Assembly (NCBI RefSeq): GCF_000379765.1
Contig: NZ_KB903454.1
Location: 62,001-126,000, forward strand
Reading direction: 5' to 3'
Length of the DNA stretch: 64,000 nt
From: Flexithrix dorotheae DSM 6795
Lineage (GTDB): Bacteria > Bacteroidota > Bacteroidia > Cytophagales > Flammeovirgaceae
A program made the translations under genes and the position numbers. Under the pieces are notes generated by a model, which had not been told where the DNA came from, searched no databases, and was given only the letters and a program-made list of their open reading frames with translations. Shown in pieces: positions 54,678 to 62,848 of the stretch. Positions within the stretch are counted from its first letter, which is position 1. Each line of letters begins with the position of its first letter.

Positions 54678-55873
54678 GTTAATTTCTCTAGTGCTGTTTT
54701 GATTCTTTTAATGGCTTCTTCAAGGTCTTCATCCGATGCTGCAAAAGATATTCTTACACAGTTCGGTTCTCCAAATGCCCCTCCATCCACAATTGAAACA
54801 TGGGCCTCATTCAACAAAAACATGGCAAGATCATTAGCGTTATTAATCGCCTGTCCATCATAGGATTTTCCAAAATAATAACTAATGTCAGGGAAAATAT
54901 AAAAGGCTCCCTGCGGCAAATTGGTTTTAAATCCGGGAATTTCATCCAGTAAACCTTTCACCAAATCTCTTCTCCTATGATAAGCCATTTTCATTTCTGT
55001 TGCTGCTTTCAGGTCTCCTGTCAATGCGGCTACTCCTGCTTTTTGAGAAATGGTACAGGTACCGGAAGTGACTTGTCCCTGAATTTTATCACAGGCCTTA
55101 GCCAGCCATTTTGGAGCAGCTATATAACCCAGTCTCCAACCGGTCATGGCAAATCCTTTCGAAAGCCCGTTCACAATTATCACCCGGTCTTTTATATAAT
55201 CTATTTCAGCAATACTATGGTGCGGACCACTAAAATTGATGTATTCGTAAATTTCATCTGAGATGATATATAAATCTTTGTATTCGGACACAACTGAAGC
55301 AATCCCACTTAATTCTTCTTTGGTAAAAACCGACCCGGTTGGATTACAAGGGGAGGAAAACAATATCGCTTTTGTCTTATCGGTAATGGCCGCCCTTAGT
55401 TGTTCTGCAGTAACTTTAAAATCATTTTCTATATTTCCTTTTAAAGCCACCGGAATACCTTCTGCCAGTTTTACCTGCTCAAAATAAGTTACCCAATAAG
55501 GTGTAAAAATGATTACTTCATCACCTTTATTCAATAAGCTGAGCAATACATTAGCTATAGATTGTTTTGCACCTGTGGAAGCCACAATATTTGCAGGTTC
55601 ATAATCCAATCCATTATCCCGCTTTAACTTATGAACAATTGCCTCTTTTAAATCTGGAAATCCGGCCACAGGAGGATAAGATGTAAAGCCCTCATCTATC
55701 GCCTTTTTAGCTGCATCCTTTATATGCTGTGGAGTCTGAAAATCAGGTTCTCCCAGGTTTAGTTTAATCACATTTGCTCCTTGGGCTTGCAGTTCTCGTG
55801 CCTTTACTGCCATGGCAAGCGTTGCAGATTCTGATAATGATTTTAATCTGTTTGATAAAGCATTCTCCGACAT
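54674..55873 (-). CDS. Class I/II PLP-dependent aminotransferase
   Basis: 399 aa from the ATG at 55873 (MSENALSNRLKSLSESATLAM). A longer frame starts at 55933, but its first 20 residues are not family-like. GEPDFQTPQHI, SPCNPTGS, SDEIYE, the PLP lysine in NGLSKGFAMTGWRLGY and the final Arg in NCVRISFA are all present. The pattern is that of aspartate-type aminotransferases (AspC/AAT group I-gamma). It overlaps the heptose kinase start by 4 bases. A 19-bp operator-like site and a TAATTTTG box (55931-55938, minus strand) lie upstream. Confidence 0.93.
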   Translation of the reverse strand: MSENALSNRLKSLSESATLAMAVKARELQAQGANVIKLNLGEPDFQTPQHIKDAAKKAIDEGFTSYPPVAGFPDLKEAIVHKLKRDNGLDYEPANIVASTGAKQSIANVLLSLLNKGDEVIIFTPYWVTYFEQVKLAEGIPVALKGNIENDFKVTAEQLRAAITDKTKAILFSSPCNPTGSVFTKEELSGIASVVSEYKDLYIISDEIYEYINFSGPHHSIAEIDYIKDRVIIVNGLSKGFAMTGWRLGYIAAPKWLAKACDKIQGQVTSGTCTISQKAGVAALTGDLKAATEMKMAYHRRRDLVKGLLDEIPGFKTNLPQGAFYIFPDISYYFGKSYDGQAINNANDLAMFLLNEAHVSIVDGGAFGEPNCVRISFAASDEDLEEAIKRIKTALEKLT

Positions 55874-55930
55874 TTGCTCAGTTATTTTATTGATCTGATA
55901 CTTTTTTAATCTCCAAAAAAATGGGACCGG

Positions 55931-55938
55931 CAAAATTA
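55931..55938 (-). promoter_or_regulatory. Candidate -7 element of the aminotransferase-kinase operon
   Basis: TAATTTTG matches TAnnTTTG, 58 bases before the aminotransferase ATG. The matching -33 position, 20 bases further up, falls inside the 55952-55970 dyad, which would let a bound protein block it. Confidence 0.5.
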
Positions 55939-55951
55939 TGAATTAATCGGT

Positions 55952-55970
55952 TAAGTACCAGTACTTTTTA
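55952..55970 (-). promoter_or_regulatory. 19-bp operator-like dyad, copy 1
   Basis: Plus strand TAAGTACCAGTACTTTTTA: perfect inverted repeat AAGTAC-CA-GTACTT (55953-55966). The same 19 bases occur at 61767-61785 in the same orientation relative to the gene that follows. It overlaps the -33 position of the aminotransferase operon. Confidence 0.7.
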
Positions 55971-56000
55971 TATTTATGAAATGGAGCACAAACTTTCCAT

Positions 56001-56672
56001 TTACGCTTCTTCCCCAACTGCCACATTCAAAAATTGATTAAAAGGATATAAGGCATGAAAAACCTTAATGGCCTCTTCTTTAAAGTTTTCCTGAAACACT
56101 TCCTCATCCTCAAATGATTTAAAGACTACAAAACTTTTCAGCTTTAAAAGCTCAATAGCCGGATGATCTTTTGGGTATCCTTTTGGTGCTGTCTTCAGAG
56201 CATCATCTTTCCATATTTCATCAAAATATTTTTTAAAATCCTGATGATTTAAAATATGCTGAAAGTCCTCCAAATTATAATCAATCTCTTGACGGACTTT
56301 TTTAAGGTCTTCGGGCATAGGATGATACATTCCCCCACCTACAAAAGATTTCCCCCCTGGCTGAAGGTGTATGTAATAGCTGGCATATTTTGACTTTTTC
56401 CCACCCATTGCCATGGATGCACCAAAATTTAATTTGTAGGGAGATTTATCATTACTAAACCTGATATCCCTGTTAATTCGGAAAATGCAATGTTTTGTTT
56501 CCAAACCAATTAAGCCTGGATCAAAACCAGAAATCCCGGTAATTAATTCTTCTATCAATTTTTTAAACTTTTCTTTTTCTTTCAGATAAATCTTTCTGTT
56601 TAGATCAAACCATTCTTTATTGTTATTATCTTTAAGCTTAGATAAAAAATTCAGGGTGGATTCAAAATTCAT
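56001..56672 (-). CDS. DUF2461-family protein
   Basis: 223 aa from the ATG at 56672 (MNFESTLNFLSKLKDNNNKEWF). An ATG at 56783 adds a basic 37-residue extension and is less likely. LNRKIYLKEKEKF, CIFRINRDIRFSNDKSPYKLNFGASM and YYIHLQPGGKSFVGGGMYHP are characteristic of DUF2461 (TIGR02453). The family is widespread and has no known biochemical function. It ends 31 bases from the operator site upstream of the aminotransferase. Confidence 0.88.
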   Translation of the reverse strand: MNFESTLNFLSKLKDNNNKEWFDLNRKIYLKEKEKFKKLIEELITGISGFDPGLIGLETKHCIFRINRDIRFSNDKSPYKLNFGASMAMGGKKSKYASYYIHLQPGGKSFVGGGMYHPMPEDLKKVRQEIDYNLEDFQHILNHQDFKKYFDEIWKDDALKTAPKGYPKDHPAIELLKLKSFVVFKSFEDEEVFQENFKEEAIKVFHALYPFNQFLNVAVGEEA

Positions 56673-56794
56673 GATCGGGGTTTTTATTTTCAGTTTAATT
56701 TTAGAGAGGTGAAATTTTATTTTTTTTTTGTTGCTTTTATCTCTCCCGACCTGAAAATTAACTTTCAAAACATCAATAACCAAAAATATTTCCT

Positions 56795-57619
56795 ATGCCT
56801 TACCTAACTTTAAATAAAGCCCAAATTTATTACGAAATCCATGGTGATGGACCTGAAACAATTTTATTTAGCCATGGCTTACTATGGAGTACAAAACTCT
56901 TCCATAAACAAATTGCTCTTTTTAAAAACCATTTCAAGTGTGTGGTTTATGACCACCGTGGCCAGGGCAAAAGTGAAGTAACCAAAGGTGGGTATGATAT
57001 GGACAACCTTGCCACAGATGCGGAAGAATTGATAAGAAAACTGGAACTGGCTCCTTGCCACTTTGTAGGTTTATCCATGGGGGGATTTATTGCCATGCGG
57101 CTTGCGGCCAGAAAGCCTGATTTAGTTAAATCAATTAGCCTTATAGAAACTACAGCAGACCCTGAACCAAACGCCTTCAAATACACACTTTTGAATACCA
57201 TTGTGAAAATTTTTGGAGTAAAAGCGGTCACCCAAAAAGTTATGTCCATAATGTTCGGAAAGAAATTCCTGACTGACCCTCAAAGGAAAGATGAAAGAAA
57301 AGAATGGGAAAAGGAATTGGAAAAGAATAAAAAAACTATCGTAAAAGCAGTGACGGGAGTAATCAAAAGAAAAGGGGTATTTGAGGAATTAAAGGATATT
57401 GAATGTCCTGCATTAATCATGGTTGGAGACTTGGATGTAGCCACTGTTCCGGCCAAATCTCATAGAATAAAAAGCCAGATAAAACATTCTGAACTTGTCA
57501 TATTAAAGGGTGCCGGACATTCTTCTTCTATAGAAGAACCAAATCAGGTCAACCGTGCTTTAAAAGGATTTATTTTAGGAATTTTACAAGAAGAATACAG
57601 CAATAAAGAATTAGAATAA
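56795..57619 (+). CDS. Alpha/beta-fold hydrolase
   Basis: 274 aa. Oxyanion FSHGLLW, YDHRGQGKSE, nucleophile Ser in GLSMGGF, acid in VGDLDVAT and His in GAGHSSSIEEP form an intact triad. It is close to the 3-oxoadipate enol-lactonase / esterase group, but with no pathway neighbours the substrate cannot be named. Divergent from DUF2461; convergent with the FG-GAP protein, with one base between stops. The start is the first ATG, which gives MPYLTLNKAQIYYEIHG. Confidence 0.9.
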   Translation: MPYLTLNKAQIYYEIHGDGPETILFSHGLLWSTKLFHKQIALFKNHFKCVVYDHRGQGKSEVTKGGYDMDNLATDAEELIRKLELAPCHFVGLSMGGFIAMRLAARKPDLVKSISLIETTADPEPNAFKYTLLNTIVKIFGVKAVTQKVMSIMFGKKFLTDPQRKDERKEWEKELEKNKKTIVKAVTGVIKRKGVFEELKDIECPALIMVGDLDVATVPAKSHRIKSQIKHSELVILKGAGHSSSIEEPNQVNRALKGFILGILQEEYSNKELE

Positions 57620-57620
57620 A

Positions 57621-59207
57621 TCAGTCTTTTTCCTTTTTATATTTCAAAACCAAAACTTCAGGACCGTTTTTTACCCAACTTTTTTTCAGTTCTTTAGGCA
57701 CCGGAGTTGGGGCATAAATAAACGAACCTAATAGAATTTCGGGACTTCCATCCATTTCCAAATCTGCTATTTCCATAGTTAACCATCGTCCTTTTTCACT
57801 TTCGGCAAATGTGTATGGGTGAAATTTCAAACTCCCTTTATTTTCAAGGAATACAAAATTATTATTTGGCGTTTTTTCATAGTCCGGAAAAAAACAATTT
57901 ACGGCAATATCCAAATCTCCATCCTGATCGAAATCTATTGGTTTTGCCATTGTGGCCCCATACAGTGGTTGAAAAAATGCTTCTTTAAACGAAAAATTCC
58001 CATCGTTCAGGTAAATTCTAACGCCATGAAAATTTTTGAAGGAATAAGAATAATCTGCATTATCCCCATTGGCCAATAAAAAGTCCAAATGACCATCATT
58101 ATTAAAATCTGCCATCTCTATATGACTTACTCCAAAAACAGGCAAAAACTTTAGAAGTGGTTTCAATTCAAAGTTTCCCTCACCATCATTGAGAAAGGCA
58201 TAAACGCCTTCCTTTCCCTGAGCTCTCAGGAGAATTATATCCTGGGAGCCATCATTATTTAAATCTTTTACAAAAGCTTTTATCGCACCGGGCAAATCCG
58301 AAATGATATGTTCGACAAAGGAACCATCCTCTTGCTGCTCATACCAGGTGAACTTTCCCACATTAAAACCAAATTCACAAATAATGATATCTTCAAGGCC
58401 ATTATTATTGAGGTCAGCCCTTTCAAAATTAACCGGTCGGTGCAAATTGGTAAGCAATTCATTTTTATCTACACTAAAACCATTTCCATAAAAATGAACT
58501 TTTCCCCGAGGTAAATCCGAAGGATTCATAATGCCAATATTGAGTAAATGGAAGGCATTGTTTTGGGTAAATCGAATATCCGTTGGTGGGGTTTCTACGG
58601 CAATGGAATCATATGTATTTTGTTGGAAATTATACTTGAATAACCAGTTGGAAGCAGTACCATAATACACATCCCCTGAATGAGGTTCCTGTTTAATCAT
58701 AGTAACAAATGGAGGTAAGCCCTTTGGTTTGGCAATCGGAAAAGCTTCATAATGTAAAGTATCAAATTCATCAAAAAATCCTAGTGGATTGGAGATAGAA
58801 TCCGGTGCTTTTTCATGATAATATTTTTTGATCTTCTCCCATGACTTCATTGGAATTAAAGGTGTTAAAGGGTAAATATTTCCCTTTTCCAACAAGGCCA
58901 ATTCCTCAGTGGATTTTGTACCATATAGTTTCATCAGGTTTTCACTAACTCCTATGCCAAGCCTAAGTCCCATTTGATTAAATACTTTCGCCCAAATCTC
59001 CTTCTCTAACAAACCTGGTTCCGGATAAAAATGACAGTTTCCACAAACCAGTACTGATAATTTTTCACCGCTTAGGGAAAGTAATTCATTTGAATCAAGT
59101 GCTAATTGGAAAGGAGTATTACTTAATTCTGGATTGTGCTTAAAACTTGAATTACACGAACAGAAGGAAATAAATATTAAACTGGAGAAAAGAAGGTATT
59201 TACTCAT
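57621..59207 (-). CDS. FG-GAP/VCBS-repeat lipoprotein with a c-type haem motif
   Basis: 528 aa from the ATG at 59207 (a second ATG at 59222 only adds five residues). The N-terminus MSKYLLFSSLIFISFCSC is a lipoprotein signal. C55-x-x-C58-H59 (VCGNCHF) is a covalent haem-binding motif, followed by a ~70-residue helical part with KLYGTKSTEELALLE. At least five FG-GAP repeats (ADLNNNGLEDI, KDLNNDGSQDI, ADFNNDGHLDF, IDFDQDGDLDI, ADLEMDGSPEI) form a likely beta-propeller. A one-haem cytochrome linked to a propeller is unusual. Surface or periplasmic redox-linked binding is inferred. Confidence 0.85.
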   Translation of the reverse strand: MSKYLLFSSLIFISFCSCNSSFKHNPELSNTPFQLALDSNELLSLSGEKLSVLVCGNCHFYPEPGLLEKEIWAKVFNQMGLRLGIGVSENLMKLYGTKSTEELALLEKGNIYPLTPLIPMKSWEKIKKYYHEKAPDSISNPLGFFDEFDTLHYEAFPIAKPKGLPPFVTMIKQEPHSGDVYYGTASNWLFKYNFQQNTYDSIAVETPPTDIRFTQNNAFHLLNIGIMNPSDLPRGKVHFYGNGFSVDKNELLTNLHRPVNFERADLNNNGLEDIIICEFGFNVGKFTWYEQQEDGSFVEHIISDLPGAIKAFVKDLNNDGSQDIILLRAQGKEGVYAFLNDGEGNFELKPLLKFLPVFGVSHIEMADFNNDGHLDFLLANGDNADYSYSFKNFHGVRIYLNDGNFSFKEAFFQPLYGATMAKPIDFDQDGDLDIAVNCFFPDYEKTPNNNFVFLENKGSLKFHPYTFAESEKGRWLTMEIADLEMDGSPEILLGSFIYAPTPVPKELKKSWVKNGPEVLVLKYKKEKD

Positions 59208-59429
59208 TGGGTAAAAAATCAATGGCGATTAAATCTAAAATAACAAATCAATAAATAACTGCATAGTTTTTTCTCTACTGTTATGTACTGTAATGATTAA
59301 ATTTAAATTATTTTTAATTATCTTGGTGGAATAAAAACTGAAAGTTAATTTCATTAATATTCTTTAATATAAAATTAATATTACCCAAATTTTTTGAATA
59401 TATCCTCCAACTCAATATAAAATCCTAAC

Positions 59430-60449
59430 ATGAATATAGACTCCAGTCTGATAAAAATAGACCCAAAAACAAAAAAACCAATTTATAAGCAAATCCAGGA
59501 TTGTATTATTGATGGAATTATTGCTGGTAAAATTACCCGACATCAAAAACTCCCATCCATCAATCAGATCAGTGAAAAACTTGATCTTTCCAGAGATACG
59601 GTAGTAAAGGCCTACTATCAATTGAGGGATAAGGGAATAATTGCTTCAACTCATGGGAAAGGTTTTTATATTTTTAGTACAAACACAAAGCAAAACCTTA
59701 AAATATTCCTCTTGTTTAATGAAATGAATGAATACAAAAAGGTTTTATACAATTCCTTAATGTCGCACTTCCATCGAAATGTAATTGTAGATACCTTCTT
59801 CCACAATCATAACCCTAAAATTTTTGAGCGGTTAATTTTGGATAACATTGGAAATTATAACCATTTTATCATCATTCCAACCTTCTATAGGTACGAAAAG
59901 AAAATTTTGAAAACCCTTAAACAAATCCCACCAGACAGACTGTTAATACTGGACCGGCCAATGAAAAAGCTGGATTGTGCGATGGTTTATCAAAATTTTG
60001 AAAGTGATATTTTTTATGGAATGGAAAAAGCGAAGGAGCATCTTAAAAAATATAAAAGAATTACAGGAGTGTTCACCTCTAAAACACTTCACCCTGAAGA
60101 GGCAATTGATGGACTGAAAAAATTTTGCGAGAAATATGATTTCAAATTCAGGTTAATCGACCAGATCAATTCCAGATTATTAAACGAAAATGAGGTTTAT
60201 ATTACCTTTCAGAATGAAGATTTGATAAAGCTTCTAAACTTTGCCAAAAAGAAAAAACTCCAACCTGGAAAAGACCTTGGGGTAATCTCTTATAATGACT
60301 CTCAATTAAAAGAGGTAATCAGAGATGGCATTTCTGTAATTTCTACAGATTTTAAAAGTATGGGAAAAACCGCAGCAGAATTAATTTTAAAGCAGAAAAG
60401 GGATCAGATTTCCAATCCCTTTTATTTTAAAGCCAGAAATTCAATTTGA
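59430..60449 (+). CDS. GntR-type regulator with sugar-binding-protein-like sensor
   Basis: 339 aa. The N-terminal winged helix (1-75, KPIYKQIQDCIIDGIIAGKI, LSRDTVVKAYYQLRDKGII) is GntR type. The rest (85-335) is a LacI/periplasmic-binding-protein-like effector domain (LNFAKKKKLQPGKDLGVISYND). Such regulators sense sugars. It is convergent with the aldo-keto reductase gene. A 208-base AT-rich upstream region probably holds its promoter. Confidence 0.9.
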   Translation: MNIDSSLIKIDPKTKKPIYKQIQDCIIDGIIAGKITRHQKLPSINQISEKLDLSRDTVVKAYYQLRDKGIIASTHGKGFYIFSTNTKQNLKIFLLFNEMNEYKKVLYNSLMSHFHRNVIVDTFFHNHNPKIFERLILDNIGNYNHFIIIPTFYRYEKKILKTLKQIPPDRLLILDRPMKKLDCAMVYQNFESDIFYGMEKAKEHLKKYKRITGVFTSKTLHPEEAIDGLKKFCEKYDFKFRLIDQINSRLLNENEVYITFQNEDLIKLLNFAKKKKLQPGKDLGVISYNDSQLKEVIRDGISVISTDFKSMGKTAAELILKQKRDQISNPFYFKARNSI

Positions 60450-60462
60450 ACAATTTATATCC

Positions 60463-61476
60463 TTACAAGTCTAAATTTAAGGATTTTATTCCCTGGTTTA
60501 TTTGAAACTTTTCCTCCTCACTTAAGCTTAAGGAGGCAGCCTTGAGGTTGTCTTCCACTTGTTGTATATTCCTGGCTCCTGCCAAAGCACAGGTAATGCC
60601 AGGTTGTTCCAAAGTCCATTTCAATACTAATTGAGCAATTGTGGCACCTTTATCTTCAGCAATTGGCCTGATACCCTCCAGGAATGCATTTATTTTAGTC
60701 AGGTTTTCGCCTTTAAAATAAGGTAAATCAGCCCTGTTGTCCCCTTCGTTAAATTTATACCCGGATTTTATTTTTCCTGTTAAAACCCCACGCTGCAATG
60801 GGCTATAGGCTAATATCCCAATATTTTTTTCCAAACTATGGGGAACTACATCCTTTTCAATATCCTTTCTTAGCATAGAATACGGAACCTGGTTGGAAAC
60901 AATATTTACTGATTTCAAGGCCTCATCTACCCAATCAGTTTGGTAATTGCAAACTCCGGCAGCCCGGATTTTACCTTCTTTCAAAAGTTGCTCCACAGCC
61001 TCCATAGTTTCCGAAATCGGAGTAGATTCATCATGCCAGTGAATTTGGTATAGATCAATATAATCCGTTTTTAACCTGCGCAAACTATCTTCACATTCCT
61101 TAATTACACTGTCTTTCCCGGCAAATTTTTGAATATTGATATCATTTCCATTATTATCCTGTGTGGCAAAAAAGGCCACTCCTTTTTCAGTATCCCATCT
61201 CAAACCATACTTGGTTAATAGTTGGATTTTATCTCTTGGAACACTTTCTATCGCTTTTCCAACAATAATTTCACTAACCCCAAAACCATACACCGGGGCG
61301 GTATCAATGGTGGTTCCACCCAAATCTATTGAGGCACGAATAGCTTTTTGAGCCTCATTTTCATCTGCTCCTCCCCACAACCATCCTCCAATTGCCCAGG
61401 CACCAAAAGCTATTGCCGATATTTCCAAATCTGAACTTCCTAATTTTCTATATTCCATCTTAAGATTATTTGCCAA
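60463..61476 (-). CDS. Aldo-keto reductase
   Basis: 337 aa. The catalytic tetrad is present: Asp in TIDTAPVYGFG with Tyr, Lys in LLTKYGL and His in YQIHWHD. CNYQTDWVDEAL and the cofactor-binding CALAGARNIQQVEDN match the NADPH-dependent TIM-barrel family. A second ATG at residue 7 is possible. It reduces aldehydes or ketones; the substrate could be a sugar, given the GntR regulator nearby, but that is inference. Confidence 0.93.
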   Translation of the reverse strand: MANNLKMEYRKLGSSDLEISAIAFGAWAIGGWLWGGADENEAQKAIRASIDLGGTTIDTAPVYGFGVSEIIVGKAIESVPRDKIQLLTKYGLRWDTEKGVAFFATQDNNGNDINIQKFAGKDSVIKECEDSLRRLKTDYIDLYQIHWHDESTPISETMEAVEQLLKEGKIRAAGVCNYQTDWVDEALKSVNIVSNQVPYSMLRKDIEKDVVPHSLEKNIGILAYSPLQRGVLTGKIKSGYKFNEGDNRADLPYFKGENLTKINAFLEGIRPIAEDKGATIAQLVLKWTLEQPGITCALAGARNIQQVEDNLKAASLSLSEEEKFQINQGIKSLNLDL

Positions 61477-61787
61477 TTAAGTTAACAAAAATGACTATCT
61501 ATGCCCCATCTTTGAAGACATACCGAAATTTAAAATTCATTTCCCTAACTTCATAAACATTTTAAATTTTAGTTGGCTCCAAAACGTATAATCTAATTCT
61601 TAGAGTTCCCTTAGCATTTATAAATGGTATCCCTAAATTTGCAAGAGGACTATACTGTTTTATTGGAGAGCGTGGCTTCCAAATGCATATAACTAATTGG
61701 ATGACAGGAATAATTCTCCTTTAAACTACCACCACTGATTGATACTTTGGTGAAATTATTCATTATTAAAAAGTACTGGTACTTACT
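61477..61787. other. Control region upstream of the NrtR-like regulator
   Basis: 311 bases without a gene. It carries TAAATTTG (61634-61641), an exact -7 match that would leave a ~140-base leader, and the 19-bp dyad (61767-61785) two bases before the start codon. Confidence 0.5.
61767..61785 (+). promoter_or_regulatory. 19-bp operator-like dyad, copy 2
   Basis: TAAAAAGTACTGGTACTTA: the same 19 bases as 55952-55970 on the other strand, with the dyad AAGTAC-TG-GTACTT at 61771-61784. It ends 2 bases before the ATG of the NrtR-like regulator, as expected for an autoregulated repressor. Confidence 0.7.
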
Positions 61788-62516
61788 ATGAAAATAAAAT
61801 CGTCAATTAATGATATACCCAAAGGCTACTATCAGGATAGCGAATCTATCCATGTGGCAGTGGACTGCATTATTTGGGGATTCGATATCAAAAAGGAAAA
61901 GCTTAAATTACTTTTAATTAAGCGTCTGGTGGAACCTTTGGCCGGAGAATGGTCGCTGGTAGGAAGTTTTGTGAAAATTAATGAGGATTTGGATTATGCA
62001 GCCAACAGGGTTTTGAAGGAATTAACCGGATTGGAAAATATTTTCATGGAACAACTTCAGTCTTATGGAAAAAAAGACAGAGATCCGGGAGCCAGGGTAA
62101 TTTCCATTGTATATTGGAGCCTCATCCAGATCGACCAACAGGATGAAGATTTGGTGAATGCCCATGGTGCAAATTGGTTTGATTTTACAGATGTTCCCAA
62201 TCTGATCCTGGATCATAAGGAAATGGTGGAAATGGCTTTGCTAAAATTGCAACAAAATGCAAGATACAGACCCATTGGCTTTGAATTACTACCCAAAAAA
62301 TTCACACTGCCCCAGTTACTAAAATTATATCAGGAAATTTACCAAAAACCACTTGACGACAGAAATTTCAGGAAGAAACTTATTTCAATGAATTTATTAA
62401 AAAAGCTTGATGAAAAGGATAAATCTTCCTCAAAGAAAGGGGCTTACTATTACGAGTTTGATAGCCAGAAATACAATGAGCTGGTAAAAACTGGATTTAA
62501 TTTCTCGCTTTTCTAA
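61788..62516 (+). CDS. Nudix-domain transcriptional regulator (NrtR/AraR-like)
   Basis: 242 aa. The Nudix-like fold (residues ~20-150) has the segment LVEPLAGEWSLVGSFVKINEDLDYAANRVLKELTGL, where the catalytic REUxEE is replaced (VLKELTGL), so it is a sensor, not an enzyme. A winged-helix domain (~160-240, FTLPQLLKLYQEIYQKPLDDRNFRKKLISMNLL) completes the NrtR layout. Members bind ADP-ribose or a sugar derivative and release DNA. A 19-bp dyad lies just before the ATG. It is followed by an ABM monooxygenase (29-base gap) and an Fe-alcohol dehydrogenase gene on the same strand. Confidence 0.9.
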   Translation: MKIKSSINDIPKGYYQDSESIHVAVDCIIWGFDIKKEKLKLLLIKRLVEPLAGEWSLVGSFVKINEDLDYAANRVLKELTGLENIFMEQLQSYGKKDRDPGARVISIVYWSLIQIDQQDEDLVNAHGANWFDFTDVPNLILDHKEMVEMALLKLQQNARYRPIGFELLPKKFTLPQLLKLYQEIYQKPLDDRNFRKKLISMNLLKKLDEKDKSSSKKGAYYYEFDSQKYNELVKTGFNFSLF

Positions 62517-62545
62517 TTATTTAACCTAAAAACCTTGCTAAAACA

Positions 62546-62848
62546 ATGATTGCTACAATTGTTCATATTTGGGTAAAACCTGAATACAGAGATAATTTTA
62601 TTAAAGCATGTCTGAAAAATGCTGAAAACTCTATTAAAGAGCCTGGAAACTTAAGATTTGACTTTATCCAGGATATGGAAGATCCCAATAAGTTTGTATT
62701 TTATGAGGCTTATAAAGCTGAATCAGATGTTTTGGCACATAAAGAAACTGCCCATTATAACGAATGGAGGGAAACCGTAAATGACTGGATGGCCAAACCT
62801 AGAAAAGGCGTAAAGCACCAAATTTTAGGCCCCTCAACTTTAGGATAA
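62546..62848 (+). CDS. ABM-domain monooxygenase-like protein (quinol-monooxygenase type)
   Basis: 100 aa, a single ferredoxin-like ABM fold: IVHIWVKPEYRDNFIKACLKN, EPGNLRFDFIQDMEDPNKFVFYEAYK, HYNEWRETVNDWM. This is the pattern of small cofactor-free monooxygenases, of the YgiN / quinol-monooxygenase type. Its stop (TAA) shares one A with the ATG of the next gene (TAATG), so translation is coupled. With a Nudix regulator before and an alcohol dehydrogenase after, a role in aldehyde or sugar-derived metabolite turnover is likely. Confidence 0.88.
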   Translation: MIATIVHIWVKPEYRDNFIKACLKNAENSIKEPGNLRFDFIQDMEDPNKFVFYEAYKAESDVLAHKETAHYNEWRETVNDWMAKPRKGVKHQILGPSTLG

